A DNA stretch of 64,000 nucleotides from Spirosoma telluris (GTDB lineage Bacteria > Bacteroidota > Bacteroidia > Cytophagales > Spirosomataceae): assembly GCA_003259005.1 (NCBI GenBank), contig QLII01000001.1:3550501-3614500 (forward strand), written 5' to 3'. Position numbers and translations under genes: made by a program. Within the stretch, counting starts at the first letter, position 1; the number at the start of each line of letters is the position of its first letter. Shown here in pieces: positions 55,601 through 63,232 of this stretch. The notes under the pieces were generated by a model. That model was given only the letters and a program-made list of their open reading frames with translations. It was not told where the DNA came from and made no database searches.

Positions 55601-56151
55601 AGGAGGTCATAGCGTAGCTTATAGCCTAATGCCTGATTTTCAATAACAAGCGGCTCTGTTGCCGTAGCCTTCAATTGCCCGGCTTCTTCCTTGAAACTAA
55701 GCACATCGCTGTTCATAATCAGGCACTGGCTCCCAAACGGCTCGCCTAATAACTGGCGTTTAAACTGCCTGAGATGCCGCTCCCATTTCTTCTGATTTCC
55801 CCGAACCGTCACCGTAAGCAGCGTTTGGTCGCTCGGTTTCAGACGAAAATTGGCTCGGTTATTCGGGCTGGCATCCAGGCGGAGCAAGCGTTGCTGAGGG
55901 TGATACCCAACAAATGAAGCCACGATTTCCACGGTACCAAGTGGCACGCCTGTCAGGGTATAATTCCCTTGCTCATTTGTCAGGGTTCCGCGGGTGCTCC
56001 CATTGAGGTACACATTGGCGAATGGCATTGCCTTACCGGTGGCAGCATCGGCCACGGAGCCAGTTAGGGTGGTGGTTTGGGCAAACGCCAGCGAAGCCAG
56101 CCACATCAGCAGGCAGGTGGTCAGGCAAGCGACAGAGAGCCAGCGATTCAT
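52607..56151 (-). CDS. MG2/CarboxypepD protein ending in a TonB plug domain (three frame breaks)
   Basis: About 1,180 residues. A signal peptide is followed by a CarboxypepD-like domain (TLTGSVADAATGKAMPF), a long beta-rich region, a macroglobulin-type MG2 domain (VLFVHTDKPFYATGDRMWL) and another MG-like segment (NKTRYQPREQAILSI). Then come a second CarboxypepD domain (LMGRVLNAKNQPIPGAQVIV) and a TonB plug (VIRGVGTLKLGSQPLYLIDG, IERIEVLKNGGTAGIYG) with no barrel after it. Frame breaks are at about 53770 and at CCCCC 53695-53699 (one base missing each) and at about 52959-52961, where one base seems to be extra. Correction gives QALDDLLLTQGWRR, MGGVSLMG and GIYGSGGNGVIAFYTKR. This architecture is common in Bacteroidota, but its role is unknown. 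Confidence 0.83.
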
Positions 56152-56193
56152 GAGGAGTTAACAAGTTGTTTGCCAATAGGAATAAGGCAAAGC

Positions 56194-56517
56194 TTAAGTG
56201 ATTTTACTCAACTCATCGTCGGGGATTATCTCTTCCAGTTTTTCGCCCGAAAAGGCCACGGCCCGCTCAGCGAATAATGCCTTTGTAGCGGCCCAGGTTG
56301 TACGAAATAATTCACTTTTCCGGTAAGCTTCGAGTGCTTCGGCCGATGACCACAGGCTATAGGTCATCCGAACATTGGGCTGGTCGGGGTCTCGCCAAAG
56401 TTCGAGGTGACAATTGCCCGGAAACGAGCGAATATGCTGTTTCGACGCATCAAAAATAGCGTGAAACGCCATCAGTTTATCTTCCTGAAAGGTCATACGA
56501 ACAATCCGAACGAGCAT
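56194..56517 (-). CDS. ABM-type monooxygenase domain protein
   Basis: The 107-residue ferredoxin-like protein fits the antibiotic-biosynthesis monooxygenase (ABM/YgiN) family: LVRIVRMTFQEDKLMAFH at the start, the conserved histidine-containing NCHLELWRDPDQPN, and YSLWSSAEALEAYRKSELF. Members act on quinones or heme, or have no known activity. It is a single gene behind the MG2/plug gene. Confidence 0.85.
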   Translation of the reverse strand: MLVRIVRMTFQEDKLMAFHAIFDASKQHIRSFPGNCHLELWRDPDQPNVRMTYSLWSSAEALEAYRKSELFRTTWAATKALFAERAVAFSGEKLEEIIPDDELSKIT

Positions 56518-56537
56518 AAGTAGGTTGGATTTAATTT

Positions 56538-57152
56538 AAACACAGAGGCACAGAGAACACAGAAGAGAAAATTACTGAAAGTCTCTTTATATACTATTTC
56601 AATAATTACATTTACAATTAAATTCCTTTCCTTATATTCCCTACTCTAATAAAGTGCAACACTCTATGTTCAAATCAAAATTTTGCAATTATGGATGAGT
56701 TATCTTACAATAAACTTAGCAGCAAAATTATCAACGCATGCATTGAAGTACATCGAGAACTTGGGCCGGGGCTTTTAGAAAGCGTTTATGAAGAATGTCT
56801 CACCCATGAATTACGTAGCAGGGGATTATATGTGGAACGACAAGTTGAAATTCCAGTTATGTACAAAGGCAAAGAAACAAGTAAAACATTTTTTATGGAT
56901 TTACTTGTTGAGGATCTAATTGTCGTAGAGCTGAAGGCGGTTGACAATTTATTACCTATTCACGAGGTACAAACCGTTACGTATATGCGGTTAGCTGATA
57001 AGAAGTTAGGATTACTCATCAATTTCAATGTGACTCAGATGCGACAAGGCATACGACGAAAAATAAACGGCAATTTGAATGAGTAAAATAAATTTAGAGA
57101 TGTAGATCACAGGAAAACCCATAAAACTCTGTGTTCTTTGTGTCTCTGTGTT
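56538..57152. mobile_element. Inverted-repeat-bounded cassette with GxxExxY gene
   Basis: Copies of a CACAGAG-based sequence lie in inverted orientation at 56538-56567 (AACACAGAGGCACAGAGAAC...) and 57126-57152 (complement GAACACAGAGACACAAAGAAC...). They share about 25 bases with a few mismatches. The enclosed 560 bases hold only the GxxExxY gene and are more A/T-rich than the surroundings. I find no transposase and no clear target duplication. Confidence 0.55.
56691..57086 (+). CDS. GxxExxY family protein
   Basis: The intact 131-residue protein has the family signature GPGLLESVYEECL after IINACIEVHRELG. The rest reads VEIPVMYKGKE, FFMDLLVEDLIVVELKAVDNL and EVQTVTYMRLADKKLGLLINF. The D..VEDLIVVELKA arrangement resembles the PD-(D/E)xK nuclease core, which fits what is proposed for this family, though no activity is established. 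These genes are scattered between species and are often found within repeats, as here. Confidence 0.93.
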   Translation: MDELSYNKLSSKIINACIEVHRELGPGLLESVYEECLTHELRSRGLYVERQVEIPVMYKGKETSKTFFMDLLVEDLIVVELKAVDNLLPIHEVQTVTYMRLADKKLGLLINFNVTQMRQGIRRKINGNLNE

Positions 57153-57171
57153 CAAATAAAACCCTTAATTC

Positions 57172-58143
57172 ATGAATTACCGTACATTTGGCCGCACTGG
57201 CTGGCAAGTTTCAGAAATTGGCTATGGCATGTGGGGCTTAGCTGGCTGGACTGGCTCCGACAAACAGGAAGTTTTACGCGCTCTCCAACGCTCAGTTGAA
57301 CTGGGGTGTAATTTTTTCGATACCGCCTGGGCCTATGCCGATGGCGTTAGTGAAGAGATTCTTAACCAGTTACTGAAAAACAACCCCGATAAGCGCCTAT
57401 ACGCAGCCACTAAGATTCCGCCCAAAAACCGGACGTGGCCATCGCGACCCGAGTTTACACTGGACGAGGTGTTCCCCGCCGATTACATTGTTGACTATAC
57501 GGAAAAGAGCCTTAAAAATCTTGGTGTCGATACCATTGATCTTATGCAGTTTCACGTTTGGGAAGACGCCTGGGCCAATCAGGATGAGTGGCAGGAAGCA
57601 ATTACGAAACTCACTCAACAGGGTAAAGTTCAGGCGTGGGGCGTTTCGGTCAATCGCTGGGAACCGAATAACTGTTTGACTACCCTTCGCACGGGGTTGA
57701 TTGATGCCGTACAGGTTATCTACAATATCTTCGACCAGAACCCGGAAGATGAACTGTTTCCGCTTTGCCGCGAGATGAACCTCGGCGTTATTGCCCGTGT
57801 ACCCTTCGATGAAGGCACGCTGACGGGTACGTTCACCAAAGAGACCACGTTTCCGGCCGACGACTGGCGGTCAACCTACTTTGTACCCGAAAACCTGAAC
57901 AGCAGTGTCGATCATGCCGATGCGCTTCGGCCCCTGATTCCAGCCGGGATGACCATGCCCGAAATGGCCCTGCGCTTTATCCTGAGTAATCCCGACGTAC
58001 ACACGACCATTCCCGGTATGCGCCAGATTCGGAACGTAGAAGCCAATACAGCCGTTAGTGATGGAGCGGGCCTATCGCCTGAGTTACTGCACGAGTTGAA
58101 AGGCCACCGCTGGGATCGTACCCCTACCGAGTGGAGTCAGTAA
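57172..58143 (+). CDS. Aldo/keto reductase
   Basis: The 323-residue TIM-barrel oxidoreductase uses NADPH to reduce aldehydes or ketones. The catalytic tetrad is intact: Asp50 and Tyr55 in FFDTAWAYADG, Lys81 in AATKI and His128 in LMQFHVW. The C-terminal cofactor region reads TTIPGMRQIRNVEANT. It is of the YdjG/PdxI-like broad group; the substrate is unknown. Its start is about 20 bases after the cassette repeat. Confidence 0.92.
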   Translation: MNYRTFGRTGWQVSEIGYGMWGLAGWTGSDKQEVLRALQRSVELGCNFFDTAWAYADGVSEEILNQLLKNNPDKRLYAATKIPPKNRTWPSRPEFTLDEVFPADYIVDYTEKSLKNLGVDTIDLMQFHVWEDAWANQDEWQEAITKLTQQGKVQAWGVSVNRWEPNNCLTTLRTGLIDAVQVIYNIFDQNPEDELFPLCREMNLGVIARVPFDEGTLTGTFTKETTFPADDWRSTYFVPENLNSSVDHADALRPLIPAGMTMPEMALRFILSNPDVHTTIPGMRQIRNVEANTAVSDGAGLSPELLHELKGHRWDRTPTEWSQ

Positions 58144-58145
58144 TA

Positions 58146-58260
58146 ACGGATAATGAATAATGTACAATGGATAATGTACGATGATAATGAAGATTGAACA
58201 GCTAATTCATTGTACATTATTCATTATGCATTATCCATTGTACATTATCCATTATCCATT
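58146..58260. repeat. ATAATG-type inverted repeat, copy 3 (longest)
   Basis: A run of GGATAATG/AATGTACAATGG-like units at 58146-58190 faces its complement (TGTACATTATTC, TTATCCATTG) at 58205-58260. The element ends six bases before the response regulator start codon, so it forms most of that gene's leader. Confidence 0.85.
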
Positions 58261-58265
58261 TTGGA

Positions 58266-58949
58266 ATGAAAATCCTTTTAGTCGAAGACGAACCGGACTT
58301 ACAGAAAGCGGTGCGGCAGTATCTGGAAAGCGAAGGCTACACCGTTACCACGGCTGATACCTTTGCACAGGCCACGGAAAAAGGGCATGATTACGACTAC
58401 GATTGCATCGTGGTCGATTTGATGCTACCCGGTGGCAATGGGTTGGATTTGGTTCGTGCCCTGAAACAGCGTAAGTCAACCGCCGGGATTATTGTTGTAA
58501 CCGCCAAAGACGCCCTCGCCGATAAACTCACGGGTCTCGATGCCGGTGCCGACGATTACCTGACCAAACCCTTTCACCTGCCCGAATTGAACGCCCGTCT
58601 ACGGTCGGTACTACGTCGGCGATTATTTGGCGGACAAGCGCAGGTACAGGCAGGAGATCTCACACTATGGCCCGACCAGCAACGTGTGAGCATCCGCGAC
58701 ACCGACCTTAAACTAACGGGAAAAGAGTATGAACTCCTGCTATTTTTAGTCACGAATGCCGACCGGCTGCTATCGAAATCAGCTATTGCGGAGCACGTTT
58801 GGGGCGATGCCATGGATGCCGCTGACTCACATGAGTTTCTGTACACCCATGTCAAAAACCTGCGTCGGAAGTTAATTTCTGCCGGTTGCCCCGATTATAT
58901 CCAGACGCGCTACGGAGCGGGCTATGTTTTCTCAACCCGAACAGTATGA
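58266..58949 (+). CDS. OmpR/PhoB-type response regulator
   Basis: The 227 residues comprise a receiver domain (LLVEDEPDLQ, phosphoacceptor Asp51 in CIVVDLMLPGG, lysine in YLTKPFHL) and a winged-helix domain (LKLTGKEYELLLFLV, YTHVKNLRRKLISAG, YGAGYVFS). Its stop overlaps the kinase start by four bases (ATGA). It is closer in type to the QseB/CpxR group than the regulator at 34956-35639. Confidence 0.95.
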   Translation: MKILLVEDEPDLQKAVRQYLESEGYTVTTADTFAQATEKGHDYDYDCIVVDLMLPGGNGLDLVRALKQRKSTAGIIVVTAKDALADKLTGLDAGADDYLTKPFHLPELNARLRSVLRRRLFGGQAQVQAGDLTLWPDQQRVSIRDTDLKLTGKEYELLLFLVTNADRLLSKSAIAEHVWGDAMDAADSHEFLYTHVKNLRRKLISAGCPDYIQTRYGAGYVFSTRTV

Positions 58950-60201
58950 GCTTGCTCAGCCAAACGGCCCGATACCTGTTAATCAGCGCTTTAGCTATCG
59001 CCCTGATTGGCTCAGTCGGCTTTTATAAGTTGATTCGCCACAAAATCCGGCACGAGGTTGATGAAATTCTAACGGCTGAGGTAAAACAAGTCCGGCAACG
59101 GCTCCAGTATAAACCCGTCGCTCAGATTTCTGAATGGGACGATAACCCACGCATCGAACACGCGCAAATCCCCATTCAACCCGAATTTAGGGATATGGTG
59201 CAACTCGATTCGTTAGATAATAACGAACCTATCGAGATGCGTCAGCTTCGGCAAACGGTGTTGGCAAAGGGTCAACTTTATCTGGTAACGGTTCGACAAC
59301 CTTACTATGAGTTCAATGAACTGACTCGCGAGATGTCGATCGGGGTAATCATCAGTTTTCTGATCTTGATGGCCTTATCTGTGACTGTTGGGTTGGGACT
59401 TGCGCGTCGACTATGGCGACCCTTTTACGCTACAATTGATCAACTGGGCAGTTTCCAACTCGATAAAACAACGGATCAACCTTTTCCAGCCAGTCGTATT
59501 CAGGAATTTAATCTGCTCAGTCGTTCACTAGGCGAATTGACTCAGAAATTACGCCAGCAATTTTCGTTACAGAAACAGTTTACCGAAAATGCATCACATG
59601 AGTTGCAAACGCCTTTAGCGGTAGCCTCGGCAGAATTAGACCTCCTGCTACAGTCTGAGCATCTGACAGAAAACGACCATAGTCATCTGCAACGGGCAAC
59701 CGACGCACTCGGCCGGCTGAGCCAGTTAAGCCGGTCTTTATTACTGCTTACACAGGTTGAGAATGACCAGTTTGCTAGTGATGAGCTACTGGATTTGAGC
59801 GCCTTACTGACGCAATATGCCGATGAGTATGAGCCGTTCTTTATCCATAAAACCATGACCGTTGAACGGGTAATTACACCCACAATACAGCTACGAATAA
59901 ACCGGCAGTTAGCGAGTGTACTGGTCACTAACCTGCTTAAAAATGCAGCCCGGCATGGATGTGCAGGCGGATCTGTTTGCATTGTACTTACAGCAGGTTC
60001 GCTCACGATTTGTAATACCGGTGAATCCCTCCCTTTCCCTGACAGTCAATTATTTAACCGATTCGTCAAAAACCCCGCCCGCCCGATTCAACGGGACTTG
60101 GCCTGGCTTTAATAAAGCAAATTGCAGATCGTTATGGTTTGCAGTTGCAGTATGCGTTTGATACCACCCGAAGCAGTCATCAGTTTAGGCTCACCTGGTA
60201 A
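58946..60201 (+). CDS. Sensor histidine kinase (frame break)
   Basis: Start at MSLLSQTARY. The 418-residue kinase has membrane helices at about 10-28 and 130-152, a short periplasmic loop, a HisKA domain with His218 in NASHELQTPLA, and an HATPase domain (NLLKNAARHG). As given it ends early; one base added at CCC 60082-60084 gives PDSTGLGLALIKQIADRYG, the G2 box, and stops at 60201. It has the short HAMP-like linker of QseC-type kinases. It is the partner of the upstream regulator. Confidence 0.9.
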
Positions 60202-60293
60202 ATGAACGGCAGAAAGCCTGTTCACAGACGATAGAAGCCTTTTTCAAGGGGAATATAATACGTGAGCCGGTAGGCAAATCCGCATTCCTTCCT

Positions 60294-60301
60294 TAATTTT
60301 G
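60294..60301 (+). promoter_or_regulatory. Candidate -7 box for the peptide-modification operon
   Basis: TAATTTTG fits the Bacteroidota TAnnTTTG consensus and lies 36 bases before the PqqD-like gene. I see no good TTTG box at the expected distance upstream, so the call is weak. Confidence 0.3.
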
Positions 60302-60336
60302 AGACCGACACCGTACCGTTTTGACTGCTTCCTCTC

Positions 60337-60756
60337 ATGATAGTAAATCAATATATTATTTCTCCTGCTATTGTCTGTGAAAATTTTGATAACGAAGTAA
60401 TTATCGTCAACATGAGCCGGGGGCATTACTACAGCCTTCGTGATGCCTCTTTTACTATCTGGCAGGGACTTGCAGCGGGCCTCTCTCCCGAAAACTTACT
60501 GGCTTATCTTACCACTACATATACTGTTGAGGAAAATGCCCTCCACCAGCCACTTCGTTATTTTCTGGACCAACTCGCAATGGAGGGATTGATTATCGAA
60601 GGAACGCCTGCCCAGGTAGATACCCTCCCAGCACCCGAAAATCGACAAGCGTTTACGTCCCCAACGCTGGAGATTTATACCGATATGGCCGATCTGTTAG
60701 CCCTCGACCCAATTCATGATGTTAGTCCGGTTGAAGGATGGCCTATTAAAAAATAA
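60337..60756 (+). CDS. PqqD-like peptide-recognition (RRE) protein
   Basis: The 139-residue protein has a PqqD fold in its first 90 residues: DNEVIIVNMSRGHYYSLRDAS, FTIWQGLAAGLSPENLLAYL, and a closing FLDQLAMEGLI. This fold binds leader peptides in ribosomal-peptide pathways (lasso peptides, PQQ). A 45-residue tail ends IHDVSPVEGWPIKK. It opens a dense operon of five genes. No precursor peptide gene is visible next to it. Confidence 0.87.
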   Translation: MIVNQYIISPAIVCENFDNEVIIVNMSRGHYYSLRDASFTIWQGLAAGLSPENLLAYLTTTYTVEENALHQPLRYFLDQLAMEGLIIEGTPAQVDTLPAPENRQAFTSPTLEIYTDMADLLALDPIHDVSPVEGWPIKK

Positions 60757-60761
60757 GGGTC

Positions 60762-61823
60762 ATGCAAACCGTATTGGCGCAACCCACGGCGCAGTCTTTT
60801 ACCCAGCAGCTTCTTGATCGCTGTCGTGCGTATCACCCAAAAACACCTGCCCGCACATTCCGCTTCGGCAACACAACATTGACGGCAGTATTTGTTGGAA
60901 CGACGAACCCCGATTTTTTCACCAATGCCATTGCCCACCGGGAAGTTTCAGCTAGTCCGGCAGACCTGACCGTTTTTGTAATCGATTATAAAACCTCATC
61001 GCTGATGCTGCCTCTCCCCTGTTGGGACTGGCAACAGGCTGATGGGCATGGCACGATCCACGGATTAAGCGAAGGCTATCAGGGTTATTTTCAGCAGGAT
61101 ACGGGTGTATTCACCTGGATTACCTACGCCGAGCAGGTGGCAATCGTATGGGGAACGGATCTCTCAAATCTGCCCGAGTGGGAACAAAGCTTTCCATTTC
61201 GGTATGTACTGCATAAGTGGCAGGAACCTACCAATCGCTATGCATTGGTTCATGCGGGCGCAGTGGGCACACCTACTGGTGGCGTTTTATTGACCGGAGC
61301 TGGTGGCTCCGGCAAATCGACGAGCACGCTGGCTTGTATCAACACAGCTTTACAATACGCTGGCGACGATTTTATGCTGATTGATCTTGAGACATCGGTT
61401 GGGCATAGTCTATATAATGTTGCCAAGATTAACCCGGATAACCTCGACCGTTTTCCGCAGTTCCAGCCCTTCATTGCCAACCCAAATGCAGCCCGGGATC
61501 AGAAATTGCAGCTTTATGTCAATCAGCACTACCCGGCGGCTATGATCACAGACTTTCCGCTAAAAGCCATTATGCTTCCCCGTTTCTCGGGCACGCCACA
61601 TACCACGGTTCGATCGGCAACGCGTGCCGAAGCGCTCAAAGCATTGGCCCCCTCTACACTGGCCTTGCTGCGGGCCGACCACCGTACGTTCCAGAAAATG
61701 AGCCGACTCATCCAACAGCTTCCGCTCTTCTGGTTAGAAACAGGCACCGATTTAACCCAAATTCCTGAACTAATCCTTGGCACCTTACAATCCCTGTCAG
61801 CTCATGATTCAGCCACTCGTTAG
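60762..61823 (+). CDS. HPr-kinase-like serine kinase of peptide cluster
   Basis: The 353-residue protein has a P-loop (LLTGAGGSGKSTST, residues 179-187 core), a following YAGDDFMLI that supplies the metal-binding acids, and a segment PLKAIMLPRFSG, as in HPr kinase-related enzymes found in lasso-peptide clusters. In those clusters the kinase phosphorylates the precursor's C-terminal serine. The first 150 residues resemble the N-terminal domain of the same group. It starts five bases after the PqqD-like gene, and its end overlaps the first glycosyltransferase by 20 bases. Confidence 0.85.
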   Translation: MQTVLAQPTAQSFTQQLLDRCRAYHPKTPARTFRFGNTTLTAVFVGTTNPDFFTNAIAHREVSASPADLTVFVIDYKTSSLMLPLPCWDWQQADGHGTIHGLSEGYQGYFQQDTGVFTWITYAEQVAIVWGTDLSNLPEWEQSFPFRYVLHKWQEPTNRYALVHAGAVGTPTGGVLLTGAGGSGKSTSTLACINTALQYAGDDFMLIDLETSVGHSLYNVAKINPDNLDRFPQFQPFIANPNAARDQKLQLYVNQHYPAAMITDFPLKAIMLPRFSGTPHTTVRSATRAEALKALAPSTLALLRADHRTFQKMSRLIQQLPLFWLETGTDLTQIPELILGTLQSLSAHDSATR

Positions 61824-62547
61824 CGTTATTATGCCCGTCTATAATGCCGAACGATTCGTGGCGGAGGCTATTGAAAGCGTACTGAAGCAGGGTATCGAAG
61901 CCATCGAAATTATCTGCATTGATGATGGATCAACCGATCAGTCGGCCGCCATTGTGCAGTCGTTTGGTTCTGTCGTACGCTATTACAGGCAGGAAAATCA
62001 GGGACCGGCAGCCGCTCGAAATAAAGCCTTTTCGTACATCAGAAGCCCGTTTGTTACGTTTCTGGATAATGATGATTTATTCCCTTCCAACAAGTTGACA
62101 CAACAACTCGCCCTTTTTGACCAAAACCCTGCCCTGGATGTCGTATTCGGGAAAACCCAGTACGTGTTTCTGGATGGCTCAAACCCCGAACGCTTTCATT
62201 TCCCGGATCAAACGCAAACGGTATGGAATATTCTGCTGGGCGCTGGTTTGTTTCGGACGGAGGTGTTTCGCCGGATTGGGTTGTTCAATGAAGCGTTGAA
62301 AATCGGGGAAGACCTGGACTGGTACAACCGGGCTAAAGAACAAGGTGTAACGATCCAGACAACCGATGATGTGATGCTACTCTATCGACACCACGGCAAC
62401 AACTACACCCGCGATCAGGAGCTTGTCAAAAGTACCTTACTAAAAGCGATCAAATACTCGCTCGACAGACGACGTAATGAAGCGGGGGTTCGCCAGTTAC
62501 CTCAGTTTGCTGATTTTCGACAATCGACTAACGCCGATACCCAATGA
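61804..62547 (+). CDS. Family 2 glycosyltransferase
   Basis: The start is at MIQPLVSVIMPVYNAERFV, inside the end of the kinase gene. The GT2 features are PLVSVIMPVYN, ICIDDGSTDQS, AARNKAF and the DxD-type FLDNDDLFP. The 247 residues make a compact GT-A domain without a membrane segment. It overlaps the next gene by ATGA. The substrate is unknown; transfer of a sugar to the peptide or to an associated glycan is the likely role in this setting. Confidence 0.92.
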   Translation: MIQPLVSVIMPVYNAERFVAEAIESVLKQGIEAIEIICIDDGSTDQSAAIVQSFGSVVRYYRQENQGPAAARNKAFSYIRSPFVTFLDNDDLFPSNKLTQQLALFDQNPALDVVFGKTQYVFLDGSNPERFHFPDQTQTVWNILLGAGLFRTEVFRRIGLFNEALKIGEDLDWYNRAKEQGVTIQTTDDVMLLYRHHGNNYTRDQELVKSTLLKAIKYSLDRRRNEAGVRQLPQFADFRQSTNADTQ

Positions 62548-63226
62548 GCCTTTCCATCAGTGTTATTATTCCGGTTTATAATGCGGCACCCTATGTTAAG
62601 GAATGTATCGAGTCGGTATTGGCGCAGACTCGCCAGCCCCAGGAAATTATTGTGATTAACGATGGGTCAACCGATCAATCGCTGGACATAGTAACGCCTT
62701 ATGCCGAACAATGCCTGATCCAACTCCACACACGGGAGAACAGAGGGGTTGCCAGTACCTTAAATGAAGCGCTGGAACTTGTCTCAGGTGATCTCGTTGC
62801 GTTTCTGGATGCCGACGATGTCTGGCTGTCCGATAAGCTTCGTCAACAGGTCATGCATCTACAGAATGACCCTGCACTCGATGCCTGTTTTGGTCACGTA
62901 CGTCAATTTATCAGCCCCGGCTTACCGGCTGATATACAGGCTAACATCCAGTGTCCTGAACATCCCAGCCCGGCTGGTTAAAGCAGACGATGCTAATCCG
63001 GCGGTCTGCTTTTGACAAAACGGGTTTATTCAACACCGCTTACCATACCGGCGATTTTATTGACTGGTTCATTCGCGCCAAAGAAGCGGGGCTACAGTAT
63101 GCCATGCTCCCCAACACGGTCACACTCCGGCGTCTGCATCGGGCGGGGCTGGCCTCACAAGTGCAGTATCACAAAGAGTTTGCCCATATTCTGAAAGCCG
63201 CCCTCGACCGGCGCACGGTTTACTAA
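62544..63226 (+). CDS. Family 2 glycosyltransferase, second copy (frame break)
   Basis: About 228 residues: ISVIIPVYNAAPYVKECIES, IVINDGSTDQSLDIV and FLDADDVWLSDKL give a GT-A fold. One base added at GG 62976-62977 joins the halves as SPAGLKQTMLIRRSAFDKTG, after which the family end FIDWFIRAKEAGLQYAML follows. It resembles the preceding glycosyltransferase (shared VYNA, GSTDQS and ADDVW/NDDLF text), so the two may act in sequence or as a pair. Confidence 0.88.
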
Positions 63227-63232
63227 TTCATT

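Noticed and set aside
60202..60336. Precursor peptide gene directly before the PqqD-like gene
   Set aside because: The only ATG-started plus-strand frame I found there stops after ten codons, and no leader-like sequence was found.
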